63,092 nt of DNA from Hyphomicrobiales bacterium (GTDB lineage Bacteria; Pseudomonadota; Alphaproteobacteria; Rhizobiales; Rhizobiaceae): the NCBI GenBank assembly GCA_900466945.1, contig UBNV01000024.1, positions 1-63,092 of the forward strand, written 5' to 3'. Every line of letters begins with the position of its first letter. Within the stretch, counting starts at the first letter, position 1. The position numbers and the translations under genes were made by a program. Below the pieces are notes generated by a model, which saw only the letters and a program-made list of their open reading frames with translations, made no database searches and had not been told where the DNA came from. This document shows, piece by piece, positions 9,384 through 17,785 of the stretch.

Positions 9384-10202
9384 TCAGAATGTGGCGGGCG
9401 TGTTGATCCAGATGAGCACGGTCTCGCCGCTCGAAATGTTTCGCCAGGAATGCGGCCTGCGGCTTTCGAAATAGAAGCTGTCACCGGCGTTCAGTTCGAA
9501 GAACTTGTCGCCATCTAAAATGATCTCGAGGCTACCCGAGAGCATGTGAATGAATTCCTCGCCTTCATGCTGATAGGCACCCTCACTGGAAGCACCGGGT
9601 GCAAGCTGGAAGCGATTGCATTCCATCAGGTTGCGCCCCTCGGCCAGAACCTGCACCGCGACGCCGGACGACGTTGTTGGCCAAGAGGCCCATCTACCGT
9701 CGCGGATCAGGGATTCGCCTGCCCGCCCCTCTTCCTGTCCGCTGAGCGAGGCCAAGGTCGTGCCAAGGTGGCGCGCCACTTCATGCAGGGCGGTGAAGGA
9801 TAGCCCCTGGGACGTCCGCTCGAATGTCGAGAGCTGAGACACCGACACACCAGTCGCCTGAGCGACTGTCTCCAATGTCTTTCCCGCATCCCGTCGCAGC
9901 CGCCGGATGCGCGTGCCGGGGCGGATATCCGAGGCATCGTCCTCACTCTCGGCCCCGTCCTCATCCGCATCGGCAGGAAGGCCACGGAGCGTCTCGCGTA
10001 TCGCAGCCGGGTTCAGCCCCTTTTCGCTCCGCAGCCAGGCGATCTGCTTGAGCCTGTCGACCAGTCCGCGATCATAGAGCCGCTGCCCGGTTGCCGTACG
10101 CAGAGGCTGGATCAGATCCTGGCTTTCCCACAGCCGTAGCGTCGATGGCGAGACCCCCGCCATCCTTGCAGCCTCTGCAATCTTGAACCTGATGTCGTCC
10201 AC
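9384..10202 (-). CDS. MerR + XRE + cupin three-domain regulator, divergent from gabTD
   Basis: This 272-residue protein has three recognisable parts. A MerR-type winged helix lies at about residues 5-75 (KIAEAARMAGVSPSTLRLWE, then LYDRGLVDRLKQIAWL). A second HTH of the XRE/Cro type lies at about 95-155 (IRRLRRDAGKTLETVAQATG). A C-terminal cupin_2 barrel lies at about 185-272 with HEGEEFIHMLSG and RRPHSW metal-type positions. XRE-cupin proteins such as PuuR sense small metabolites in putrescine/GABA breakdown, and this gene is divergent from gabT-gabD, so control of GABA catabolism is the natural inference. The added MerR domain is the unusual part. Confidence 0.9.
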   Translation of the reverse strand: MDDIRFKIAEAARMAGVSPSTLRLWESQDLIQPLRTATGQRLYDRGLVDRLKQIAWLRSEKGLNPAAIRETLRGLPADADEDGAESEDDASDIRPGTRIRRLRRDAGKTLETVAQATGVSVSQLSTFERTSQGLSFTALHEVARHLGTTLASLSGQEEGRAGESLIRDGRWASWPTTSSGVAVQVLAEGRNLMECNRFQLAPGASSEGAYQHEGEEFIHMLSGSLEIILDGDKFFELNAGDSFYFESRRPHSWRNISSGETVLIWINTPATF

Positions 10203-10249
10203 GCTGCCCCCAAGGAAATGTCGCAGTCATGGGTGATAATGCCGACAAA

Positions 10250-10288
10250 GCATATTGCAAGTCTACAGAAAAAATGTAGGAAATATGC
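10250..10288. promoter_or_regulatory. nested inverted repeats between the MerR-XRE-cupin gene and gabT
   Basis: Outer arms GCATATT (10250-10256) and AATATGC (10282-10288) enclose inner arms CTACA (10263-10267) and TGTAG (10275-10279). The centres are two bases apart. This is the strongest symmetry in the divergent intergenic region, 47-98 bases upstream of the two starts, and is the likely operator for the regulator. Confidence 0.55.
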
Positions 10289-10348
10289 GACCGCGCAATC
10301 GATCACTGAAACGACGACGCTGGCAACTCTTGGCACAGGACGAAAACG

Positions 10349-11629
10349 ATGAAGAACGCCGAAATCTCAGCCCGCAAGAATGACGCCATTTCCCGCGGCG
10401 TCGGCATGACTACGCAGATTTATGCCGACAAGGCGGAGAATTCCGAGATCTGGGATGTGGAAGGCAACCGCTACATTGATTTCGCCGGCGGTATTGCGGT
10501 GCTGAACACCGGCCACCGTCACCCGAAGGTGATCGAAGCCGTCAAAAACCAGCTCGACCGCTTTACCCACACCTGCCACCAGGTCGTACCTTACGAGAAT
10601 TACGTCGCGCTCGCCGAACGCCTGAACAAGATCGTTCCCGGCAACTTCGAGAAGAAGACGATCTTCGCAACGACCGGCGCCGAAGCCGTCGAAAACGCCA
10701 TCAAGATCGCCCGCTGCGCCACCGGCCGCTCCGCCGTCATCGCCTTCACCGGTGGCTTCCACGGCCGTACCTTCCTCGGCATGGCGCTGACCGGCAAGGT
10801 CGTGCCCTATAAGGTCGGCTTCGGCCCGATGATGGGCGACGTCTTCCACGTCCCCTTCCCGCTCGAAATGCACGGCATCGACGTTGAGACCTCTCTCGAC
10901 GTGCTCGACAAGCTGTTCAAGGCAGATGTCGACCCGAAGCGCGTTGCAGCCATCGTCCTCGAACCCGTCCAGGGCGAAGGTGGCTTCTATGATGTTCCGC
11001 GCGCCCTCATGAAGGCACTGCGCGAACTCTGCGACGAACACGGCATCCTGCTCGTGGCAGACGAAGTGCAGACCGGCTTTGCCCGCACCGGCAAGCTGTT
11101 TGCCATGGAGCATTACGACGTGGTTCCGGACCTGACGACGATGGCGAAGAGCCTCGCCGGCGGCTTCCCGCTCTCGGCCGTCACCGGCCGCGCCGAGCTG
11201 ATGGACGCCCCCGGCCCCGGCGGCCTCGGCGGCACCTATGCCGGCAACCCGCTGGCGATCGCAGCCGCCCATGCAGTCCTCGACGTCATCGAGGAAGAGC
11301 AGCTCTGCGACCGCGCCAACCAGCTTGGCAACCGCCTGAAGCAGCGCCTCGAGGCGATCCGCGCCGATGTACCCCACATCATGGATATCCGTGGTCTCGG
11401 CTTCATGAACGCCGTTGAATTCAAGGTGCCTGGAACCGACAAGCCGAATGCGGATTTCACCAATGCGGTGCGTCTGAAGGCGCTTGAGAAGGGCCTGATC
11501 CTGCTCACCTGCGGCGTCTACAGCAACGTTATCCGCTTCCTCGCCCCGATCACCATCCAGGACGAGGTCTTCAACGAGGCGCTCGATCTGATCGAAGCCT
11601 CGATCCGTGAAGTTGCAGCAGGAGCCTGA
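10349..11629 (+). CDS. gabT: 4-aminobutyrate aminotransferase
   Basis: This 426-residue class-III PLP aminotransferase moves the amino group of GABA to 2-oxoglutarate, giving succinate semialdehyde. Diagnostic features are the TGAEAVENAIKIAR cofactor segment, VADEVQTGFARTGKLFAMEH, and the PLP lysine in TTMAKSLAGGFPLSAV. It starts at an ATG after AGGACG. The next gene, gabD, begins 4 bases later, so the two are co-transcribed. The enzyme may also accept 5-aminovalerate, linking it to lysine breakdown. Confidence 0.96.
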   Translation: MKNAEISARKNDAISRGVGMTTQIYADKAENSEIWDVEGNRYIDFAGGIAVLNTGHRHPKVIEAVKNQLDRFTHTCHQVVPYENYVALAERLNKIVPGNFEKKTIFATTGAEAVENAIKIARCATGRSAVIAFTGGFHGRTFLGMALTGKVVPYKVGFGPMMGDVFHVPFPLEMHGIDVETSLDVLDKLFKADVDPKRVAAIVLEPVQGEGGFYDVPRALMKALRELCDEHGILLVADEVQTGFARTGKLFAMEHYDVVPDLTTMAKSLAGGFPLSAVTGRAELMDAPGPGGLGGTYAGNPLAIAAAHAVLDVIEEEQLCDRANQLGNRLKQRLEAIRADVPHIMDIRGLGFMNAVEFKVPGTDKPNADFTNAVRLKALEKGLILLTCGVYSNVIRFLAPITIQDEVFNEALDLIEASIREVAAGA

Positions 11630-11632
11630 GGC

Positions 11633-13117
11633 ATGACCATTTCGAAAGTTCTGACCGACAAACTGAAGGACCCGACACTGGCGACGGACAAGTCGCTGGT
11701 CGGCAATGACTGGCTGGCCGCAAACCAGTCAGGCAAGACCTTCGAGGTCACCAACCCGGCAACGGGCGAAGTCATCGCGGTTCTCCCTGATGTGAGCAAG
11801 ACCGAAGTCACCAAGGCAATTGATGCCGCTCACACGGCACAGAAGGCTTGGGCGAAGAAGACCGGCAAGGAGCGCGCCGCGTTGCTCCGCAAGTGGAACG
11901 ACCTGATGGTCGCAAACGCCGACGATCTCGCAACCATCCTTACGATGGAAATGGGCAAGCCTTGGACTGAGGCCCGCGGCGAAATCCTCTACGGTGCATC
12001 CTACGTCGAGTGGTTCGCCGAGGAGGCCAAGCGCGTCTACGGCGACACGATCCCCGGCCATCAGGCTGACAAGCGGATCATGGTCATCAAGCAGCCGGTG
12101 GGTGTCGTCGGCGCGATCACGCCGTGGAATTTTCCGAACGCCATGCTCGCCCGCAAGGTCGCCCCGGCACTCGCCGTCGGTTGCGCGATGGTCTCGAAGC
12201 CTGCTGCCCAGACCCCGCTCTCGGCACTGGCTCTTGCCGTTCTCGCCGAGCGCGCCGGTCTGCCCGCCGGTCTCTTCTCCGTGCTGACCTCGACGGATGC
12301 TGCCATGGTCGGCCAGGAATTCTGCGCCAATGACAAGGTCCGCAAGCTGACCTTCACCGGTTCTACCAATGTCGGACGCATCCTGATGCGTCAGGGGGCC
12401 GATCAGATCATGAAGCTCGGCCTCGAACTTGGCGGCAACGCGCCCTTCATCGTCTTCGACGATGCGGATCTCGATGCTGCCGTCGAAGGCGCGATGATCT
12501 CGAAATACCGCAATGCCGGTCAGACCTGCGTCTGCGCCAACCGCCTTTATGTCCAGTCCGGCATCTACGACGCCTTCGCCAAAAAGCTCGCGGAAAAGGT
12601 CGGCCAGCTGAAGGTTGGCAATGGCTTTGCTGAAGGTGTGACGACCGGCCCGCTGATCGACACCAAGGCAGTCGACAAGGTCAAGGAGCACGTGGCGGAC
12701 GCCGTCTCCAAGGGCGCAAAGGTCGCCCTCGGCGGCAAGCCGTCCTCGGCTGGTGAACTCTTCTTCGAACCGACGATCCTCACCGGCGTGACCACCGATA
12801 TGAAGGTCGCGACCGAAGAGACCTTTGGCCCGGTTGCGCCGCTCTTCAAGTTCGAGACCGAAGAAGAAGTCGTCGAACTCGCCAACGCGACCGAGTTCGG
12901 CCTCGCCTCCTATTTCTACTCGAAGGACATCGCCAAGATCTTCCGGGTCGCGGAAGCCCTCGAATACGGCATGGTCGGCGTCAACACTGGCCTGATCTCG
13001 ACGGAAGTAGCGCCCTTCGGTGGCATCAAGCAGTCCGGCCTCGGCCGTGAAGGCTCGAAATACGGCATCGATGACTATACCGAGATCAAGTACATCTGCC
13101 TCGGCGGCATTGCCTGA
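11633..13117 (+). CDS. gabD: succinate-semialdehyde dehydrogenase (NAD(P)+)
   Basis: This 494-residue aldehyde dehydrogenase oxidises the succinate semialdehyde made by GabT to succinate, feeding the TCA cycle. It has the catalytic Glu in KLGLELGGNAPFIVFDDAD and the catalytic Cys in NAGQTCVCANR, a pattern typical of GabD rather than betaine aldehyde dehydrogenases. SSADH family members are usually about 480-490 residues long. It is translated from an ATG preceded by GGAGCCTGAGG and closes the gab operon. Confidence 0.95.
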   Translation: MTISKVLTDKLKDPTLATDKSLVGNDWLAANQSGKTFEVTNPATGEVIAVLPDVSKTEVTKAIDAAHTAQKAWAKKTGKERAALLRKWNDLMVANADDLATILTMEMGKPWTEARGEILYGASYVEWFAEEAKRVYGDTIPGHQADKRIMVIKQPVGVVGAITPWNFPNAMLARKVAPALAVGCAMVSKPAAQTPLSALALAVLAERAGLPAGLFSVLTSTDAAMVGQEFCANDKVRKLTFTGSTNVGRILMRQGADQIMKLGLELGGNAPFIVFDDADLDAAVEGAMISKYRNAGQTCVCANRLYVQSGIYDAFAKKLAEKVGQLKVGNGFAEGVTTGPLIDTKAVDKVKEHVADAVSKGAKVALGGKPSSAGELFFEPTILTGVTTDMKVATEETFGPVAPLFKFETEEEVVELANATEFGLASYFYSKDIAKIFRVAEALEYGMVGVNTGLISTEVAPFGGIKQSGLGREGSKYGIDDYTEIKYICLGGIA

Positions 13118-13128
13118 TCGCATGCGAG

Positions 13129-13155
13129 ATCCCCGGCCCAGCGCCGGGGATTTTC
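13129..13155 (+). terminator. gabTD terminator
   Basis: An ATCCCCGGC/GCCGGGGAT stem is followed by TTTTC. It abuts the 3' end of the convergent LysR gene and may serve both directions. Confidence 0.85.
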
Positions 13156-14080
13156 ATGTGATCTGCTCCGGCGAGAAGATCCGATCTGCCACGGCTCGTC
13201 CAAGACCTGCCAGCGCCTCGAAATGACTTCCCCGCGCCGAGGACTTCCGCCAGAAGAAGCCGATGTTTCGGGCACCCTCCCAGCCATCGATCGTCAGCAG
13301 CTTGATCCCGTCCTCCTTGCCGAACTCCGACCGGACGTAAAGTTCGGGAAAAAGGGATAGCCCCATCTCGATCGAAACCATCTGGCGGATCGCATCGAGG
13401 CTCGATCCTTCGTATTCCTCGGCAAGCGTCGCTCCCGACAAGTCGGCCAGACGCCGCACCTCGTCCATGAGGCGGTGGCCCACCCCAAGGGTAAGAAGCC
13501 GCTCGCCCTTCAACTCGTCCATCGGAATGCTGTCGGAGGCGGCCAGTCGATGCGCCTTGGGAACGCCAAGGAATATGCGCTCCCGGCAGATCCAATGCGA
13601 TACGAAGCCATCGTCGACTGAAGGTAGAGGGCCCAGTCCGCAATCTGTTTCCCCCTGCAGCACGGTCGTTTCCAACTGACGCGGTCGGTCCTCGCGGATA
13701 TAGATCTTCAGCTCCGGATATCGCTGGTGCAGCCGTGGCAAAAGATAGGGCAGGAAATAGGGCCCGAACGAGGGCGCGACGCCAAGGCGAATGGCTCCTC
13801 CGAGATTGCCTTTAGACCCTGTAGCAAGCGCCTTGATCTCATCGAGCCCATTGAGGATGACCTTGGCCGCCTTGATGATCTCCGTACCCACCGGCGTGGG
13901 CACCACCTGCCCGGGCATTCGGTCAATCAGCGTCACCCCGAGCTGCTTTTCAAGCAGCGCCACCTGAACGGACAGCGTCGGCTGGGAGACATGGCAGCGC
14001 TTCGCTGCCTCACCGAAGTGCCCGGTCTCACCAAGCGTGACGAGATACTCCAGCTGGCGGTGGCTCGGGCGAAACGGCAT
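13154..14080 (-). CDS. OxyR-like LysR regulator lacking the redox cysteines
   Basis: This 308-residue LysR protein has a winged HTH at about residues 5-65 (HFGEAAKRCHVSQPTLSVQV) and a substrate-binding domain closely resembling OxyR, including LETTVLQGETDCGLGPLP and SSLDAIRQMVSIEMGLSLFP. The segment matching the OxyR redox centre reads LLTLGVGHRLMDEVRRLA. Arg203 and Ala212 stand where E. coli OxyR has Cys199 and Cys208, so the peroxide disulfide switch cannot form. The ATG at 14080 follows GGGGTG and is preferred to one at 14092. The target is unknown; the divergent DUF465 gene is one candidate. Confidence 0.9.
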   Translation of the reverse strand: MPFRPSHRQLEYLVTLGETGHFGEAAKRCHVSQPTLSVQVALLEKQLGVTLIDRMPGQVVPTPVGTEIIKAAKVILNGLDEIKALATGSKGNLGGAIRLGVAPSFGPYFLPYLLPRLHQRYPELKIYIREDRPRQLETTVLQGETDCGLGPLPSVDDGFVSHWICRERIFLGVPKAHRLAASDSIPMDELKGERLLTLGVGHRLMDEVRRLADLSGATLAEEYEGSSLDAIRQMVSIEMGLSLFPELYVRSEFGKEDGIKLLTIDGWEGARNIGFFWRKSSARGSHFEALAGLGRAVADRIFSPEQIT

Positions 14081-14108
14081 GGAACACCCCATAGAGAAAA
14101 GCTATCAC

Positions 14109-14127
14109 ATTCATACAATCAATGAAT
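14109..14127. promoter_or_regulatory. candidate LysR operator
   Basis: The dyad ATTCAT-acaatca-ATGAAT lies in the 100-base space between the divergent LysR and DUF465 genes. It contains a T-N11-A pattern, as expected of LysR binding sites. The assignment rests on position and symmetry only. Confidence 0.4.
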
Positions 14128-14180
14128 TGGAACAATCAACAGAGAGACCTCATATTCGTAGGGCACGAGAGGAGATCGCC

Positions 14181-14411
14181 ATGAAGCAACTGCTGAAAGC
14201 CCTGAGAGCGCGCCATTCGATCGTCGCCGCCAAGATTGACGAGGAACAGCGGCGTCCACAGCCAGACGGCATCCGGGTCCGCGCCTTGAAGAAGATCAAG
14301 CTGCACTTGAAGGAGCAGATCACGTTGCTCGAACGGGGCGATGCCATGAAGGCAAGTGCCGCCCGCCCCAAGGTATCGAATTTCGGCAGTCCCGTTCTCG
14401 CCGGACGCTGA
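14181..14411 (+). CDS. YdcH-like DUF465 protein
   Basis: This small, basic, helical protein of 76 residues has the DUF465 pattern: LLKALRARHSIVAAKIDEE at residues 4-22, then RVRALKKIKLHLKEQITLLE. Such proteins are abundant and short in alphaproteobacteria; their function is not known. The ATG follows GAGGAG at good spacing. It is divergent from the OxyR-like regulator. Confidence 0.85.
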   Translation: MKQLLKALRARHSIVAAKIDEEQRRPQPDGIRVRALKKIKLHLKEQITLLERGDAMKASAARPKVSNFGSPVLAGR

Positions 14412-14456
14412 TCACGTCTGCGCTCCGTGATGGCGCAAGCGTGACCGGCGAAAACG

Positions 14457-14548
14457 GCCGGCGGGGCACCCTGCGCCCCGCCGGCAATAGGGAAATCCGC
14501 GCCCCGAAACAACAAAGCCCGGCGTGGTACACGCCGGGCTTGTCTTTT
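14457..14548. terminator. double hairpin, bidirectional terminator between DUF465 gene and efp
   Basis: The first hairpin, GCCGGCGGGGC/GCCCCGCCGGC (14457-14485), has no T run. The second, AAGCCCGGCGTG/CACGCCGGGCTT (14515-14541), is followed by TGTCTTTT on the plus strand and TTGTTGTTT on the minus strand. It can therefore end both the DUF465 and the efp transcripts. Confidence 0.85.
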
Positions 14549-14564
14549 GACCGAAGAGTGCTGC

Positions 14565-15134
14565 TCAGTTCTTGGCGCGCTCGACGTAGGAATTGTCTTC
14601 GGTAGCGATAACCACGCGGATGCCGGCGTCGATATGCGGCGGCACCATAGTGCGGATACCGTTCGACAGCATGGCGGGCTTGTACGACGACGATGCCGTC
14701 TGCCCCTTCACGACCGGCTCGGTCTCGGTGATTTCGAGCGTCACATGGCGCGGCAACTGCAGAGCCAGCGCAATGCCTTCATGCATCGACAGAATGCAGA
14801 CCATGCCTTCCTGCAGATAAGCCTTCTGATCACCCATGGTCTCGGCGTCCACCACGACCTGGTCGTAGTTTTCCGGGTTCATAAAGTGGAAGCCTTCACC
14901 GTCCTCGTAGAGGAACTGGTGGTTCACATCTTCCACGAAGGCGCGCTCGACCTGTTCCGTCGTGCGCCAACGTTCCGAAACCTTAACGCCGTCAACGATG
15001 CGGCGCATGTTGACCTGCGTGACGGGCGTGCCCTTGCCGGGGTGGAAGTTTTCGGCAGTGAGCACGACATAGAGCTTGCCGTCGACATCGATAACATTGC
15101 CCTTGCGGACAGAAGAGGCGATAACCTTGACCAT
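14565..15134 (-). CDS. efp: elongation factor P
   Basis: This 189-residue EF-P rescues ribosomes stalled at polyproline stretches. It has the three beta-barrel domains of the family (KOW-like, OB and C-terminal). The modification loop reads ENFHPGKGTPV and carries Lys34, the residue that is beta-lysylated. The start at 15134 gives the canonical MVKVIASSVRKGN N-terminus; an upstream in-frame extension is not family-like. The modifying enzymes EpmA and EpmB are encoded divergently just beside it. Confidence 0.97.
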   Translation of the reverse strand: MVKVIASSVRKGNVIDVDGKLYVVLTAENFHPGKGTPVTQVNMRRIVDGVKVSERWRTTEQVERAFVEDVNHQFLYEDGEGFHFMNPENYDQVVVDAETMGDQKAYLQEGMVCILSMHEGIALALQLPRHVTLEITETEPVVKGQTASSSYKPAMLSNGIRTMVPPHIDAGIRVVIATEDNSYVERAKN

Positions 15135-15271
15135 GGGAATTCCTTGTATCTGCGTGAGACCCGTCGTAAAGGACGGCCGTCCCTGCTGACGTCTTCGAAT
15201 TTCTCGGGCGGGACTAACCCAAATCCGGCAAAATAGCCAGCCCGTGTTGATAGAAGGATCGAGAATCCGGA

Positions 15272-16339
15272 ATGTCTGACCGCAGCCGTTCAGCCCCTGC
15301 GTGGTGGACACCGCCGGCCCACGCCGATCGACGGCCATTTCTCATCGGACGCAACCGGATCCAGGCGGCTTTCCGCGCCCATTTCACGAACGAAGACTTT
15401 GTCGAGGTCGACACCGCAACGCTGCAGATCTCGCCCGGCAACGAAGCCCATCTGCATGCCTTCCAGACCGAAGCGATCGGGCACGATGGCTCAGCCGTCC
15501 CGCTCTACCTGCATACATCTCCCGAATTTGCCTGCAAGAAATTGCTCGCCGCCGGCGAAACGAAGATCGCTTGCTTCGCTCATGTCTATCGCAACCGCGA
15601 GCGCGGACCCCTTCACCATCCCGAATTCACAATGCTGGAATGGTATCGTGTCGGTGAAGGTTACGAGCACCTCATGCAGGATTGCGCGGACCTGATCGCG
15701 CTCGCCGCCCGCACCGCTGGGACGCTGCAGTTTGCCTATGGCGGGAAGACCGTCGATCCCTTCGCCGAACCCGAGCGGATCTCTGTTGCGGACGCCTTCG
15801 CGCGTTACGCCGACATCGACCTGTTGACCACGATTGGAGCGGACGGCAGCACGGACCGGAATATGTTGGCGACGCAATTGCGGGCCGCTGGCATCCGCGT
15901 TGCAGAAGACGACACCTGGGCCGACCTCTTCAGCCGCGTCATCGTGGAAAAGATCGAGCCCAACCTCGGCAATGGGCGGGTCACCATCCTCGACCGCTAC
16001 CCTGTCGCCGAGGCAGCTCTGGCCCGCCCCTGTGCCGACGATCCGCGAGTTGCCGAACGATTCGAGGTCTACGCCTGCGGAGTAGAATTGGCCAATGCCT
16101 TCGGCGAACTGACGGACCCGACCGAACAGCGCCGCCGCTTCGAAGCCGAGATGGTCGAGAAACTGCGCGTCTACGGCGAGACCTATCCACTCGACGAAGA
16201 CTTCCTCGAAGCCCTGGCATCGATGCCCGAAGCCTCGGGCATAGCCCTCGGGTTCGACCGGGTGGTGATGCTTGCGACCGGGGCTCTGAGGATCGATCAG
16301 GTGATCTGGGCGCCGGTGGCGGAGACTCACCTTGGCTGA
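15272..16339 (+). CDS. epmA: EF-P--(R)-beta-lysine ligase (LysRS-like)
   Basis: This 355-residue class-II aminoacyl-tRNA synthetase paralogue consists of the LysRS catalytic core without the anticodon-binding domain. It activates (R)-beta-lysine and attaches it to Lys34 of EF-P. Motif 2 is HVYRNRERGPLHHPEFTMLE, and motif 3 reads GIALGFDRVVMLATG. The 137-base divergent spacer with efp should hold both promoters. It overlaps epmB by 8 bases, so production of the two modifying enzymes is coupled. Confidence 0.95.
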   Translation: MSDRSRSAPAWWTPPAHADRRPFLIGRNRIQAAFRAHFTNEDFVEVDTATLQISPGNEAHLHAFQTEAIGHDGSAVPLYLHTSPEFACKKLLAAGETKIACFAHVYRNRERGPLHHPEFTMLEWYRVGEGYEHLMQDCADLIALAARTAGTLQFAYGGKTVDPFAEPERISVADAFARYADIDLLTTIGADGSTDRNMLATQLRAAGIRVAEDDTWADLFSRVIVEKIEPNLGNGRVTILDRYPVAEAALARPCADDPRVAERFEVYACGVELANAFGELTDPTEQRRRFEAEMVEKLRVYGETYPLDEDFLEALASMPEASGIALGFDRVVMLATGALRIDQVIWAPVAETHLG

Positions 16340-17375
16340 GGGTACATTGCGCAGTGTGAGTGACCTCGTATCGGACGGCCTTGTGCGGGCCGAAGAGGCG
16401 ACGGCACTCGACGCCGTTTCCGAGCGCTACGCCATCGCTCTCACCCCGACCGTCCGCGCGCTGATCGACATCAGCGATCCCAATGATCCGATTGCCGCCC
16501 AATATGTGCCGACCGCCGACGAACTGGTCGAACACCCCGATGAACGTCCTGACCCCATCGGAGACCATCCCCACACGCCCGTAGAAGGCATCGTCCACCG
16601 CTATCCCGACCGGGTTCTGCTCAAACTCTTGCATGTCTGCCCAGTCTACTGTCGCTTCTGTTTCCGTCGCGAAATGGTCGGGCCTCAGGGCGACGGCAAT
16701 CTCGGCGCCGAAGCGCTGAAGAAGGCACTCGACTACATCCGCGCCGACGAGCGGATCTGGGAAGTGATCCTGACCGGCGGCGATCCGCTGATCCTCTCGC
16801 CTCGGCGGTTGAAGGATGTCATGCAGGAACTGTCGACGATTGCTCATGTCCGGATCGTCCGCATTCACAGCCGCGTGCCGGCCGTCGATCCAGAGCGTAT
16901 CTCCAATGACTTGCTGGACGCACTCACTGCCGGCGGCAAGATGCTCTACCTGGCTCTGCATGTGAACCACCCGCGCGAACTCACGCCGGAGGTCCGAGAG
17001 GCCTGCGCGCGCCTCTCGGCGACCGGTATCCAACTGGTCAGCCAGAGCGTCCTTCTGAAAGGCGTCAACGACAGCGCCGAGACGCTGTCAGACCTGATGC
17101 GCGCCTTCGTCGAAACCGGCGTAAAGCCCTACTACCTCCACCATCCCGACATGGCGCCCGGCACCGGGCATTTCCGCCTCACAATCGCAGAGGGTCAGTC
17201 GCTCATGCGGGAGTTGCGCAGCAATCTCTCGGGCATCTGCATCCCGCATTACATCCTCGACCTGCCCAGCGGCCACGGAAAGGTGGAGATCGGCACGAAT
17301 GCCCTGCGCGAAGTTGGACCAAATCGATACATGGTTCTCGACCGCAACGGCCTGGAAAGGGCATACGAAGGCTGA
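16332..17375 (+). CDS. epmB: EF-P lysine 2,3-aminomutase (radical SAM)
   Basis: This 347-residue radical-SAM, PLP-dependent enzyme turns L-alpha-lysine into (R)-beta-lysine for EpmA. The iron-sulfur cluster motif CPVYCRFC gives Cys103, Cys107 and Cys110. PLP binding is expected at the lysine in LDLPSGHGKVEIG near residue 319. It lacks the long extra domains of catabolic lysine 2,3-aminomutases, and its coupling to epmA supports the EpmB role. Confidence 0.95.
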   Translation: MAEGTLRSVSDLVSDGLVRAEEATALDAVSERYAIALTPTVRALIDISDPNDPIAAQYVPTADELVEHPDERPDPIGDHPHTPVEGIVHRYPDRVLLKLLHVCPVYCRFCFRREMVGPQGDGNLGAEALKKALDYIRADERIWEVILTGGDPLILSPRRLKDVMQELSTIAHVRIVRIHSRVPAVDPERISNDLLDALTAGGKMLYLALHVNHPRELTPEVREACARLSATGIQLVSQSVLLKGVNDSAETLSDLMRAFVETGVKPYYLHHPDMAPGTGHFRLTIAEGQSLMRELRSNLSGICIPHYILDLPSGHGKVEIGTNALREVGPNRYMVLDRNGLERAYEG

Positions 17376-17495
17376 TTCTCCCGATTTACAATCAGAAATG
17401 GCAACAACGAAGATTTTCACCTTCGCCACAGTCTCCGTTCATTCCAACTTTACCGAACCGCTTAGCGGAAACTTCGTCTTTCCTCTGTAAGAAAT

Positions 17496-17515
17496 CGCTC
17501 AACAAATTTTGAGCG
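17496..17515. promoter_or_regulatory. dyad just upstream of the carrier-protein gene
   Basis: CGCTCAA-caaatt-TTGAGCG is a perfect 7-base inverted repeat. It is followed at once by the palindrome TCCGATCGGA (17516-17525), which overlaps the GGAGG ribosome site. It may be an operator or an RNA element governing the aminoacyl-carrier operon. No regulator gene is adjacent. Confidence 0.45.
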
Positions 17516-17533
17516 TCCGATCGGAGGATTACG

Positions 17534-17785
17534 ATGAACGAAACAATCCGCACTCTGCTGGCCAAACTTGGCGGCCTTCCTGTCGCGGTCGATACCCTCG
17601 CTGACGATGCGGATCTCTATGCGGCCGGTCTTTCTTCATTCGCCTCCGTGCAGCTTATGCTCGGCCTTGAGGAAGCTTTCGACATGGAGTTTCCCGATCA
17701 TCTGCTGAACCGCAAGTCCTTTGCCAGCATCGCCGCGATCGAGACCACGGTGGCGACTATTGTCGGGGACAGAAAGGTCGCCTGA
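17534..17785 (+). CDS. acyl-carrier-protein-like aminoacyl carrier protein
   Basis: This 83-residue carrier protein has the four-helix ACP pattern. The phosphopantetheine attachment site is GLSSFASVQLML, with Ser35 at the position of the usual DSL serine. The preceding Asp is replaced by Ser, as I recall for the carrier partners of the aa:CP ligases. The acidic helix II (LGLEEAFDMEFPD) is a protein-docking surface. It heads an operon with the ligase that should load it; its TGA overlaps the ATG of the next gene. It is too short and divergent to be the fatty-acid AcpP. It needs a phosphopantetheinyl transferase from elsewhere. Confidence 0.9.
   Translation: MNETIRTLLAKLGGLPVAVDTLADDADLYAAGLSSFASVQLMLGLEEAFDMEFPDHLLNRKSFASIAAIETTVATIVGDRKVA

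Noticed and set aside
14565..15338. 257-residue EF-P with an N-terminal extension
   Set aside because: The canonical MVKVIASSVRKGN start at 15134 has a ribosome site; the extension reads into the divergent promoter region.
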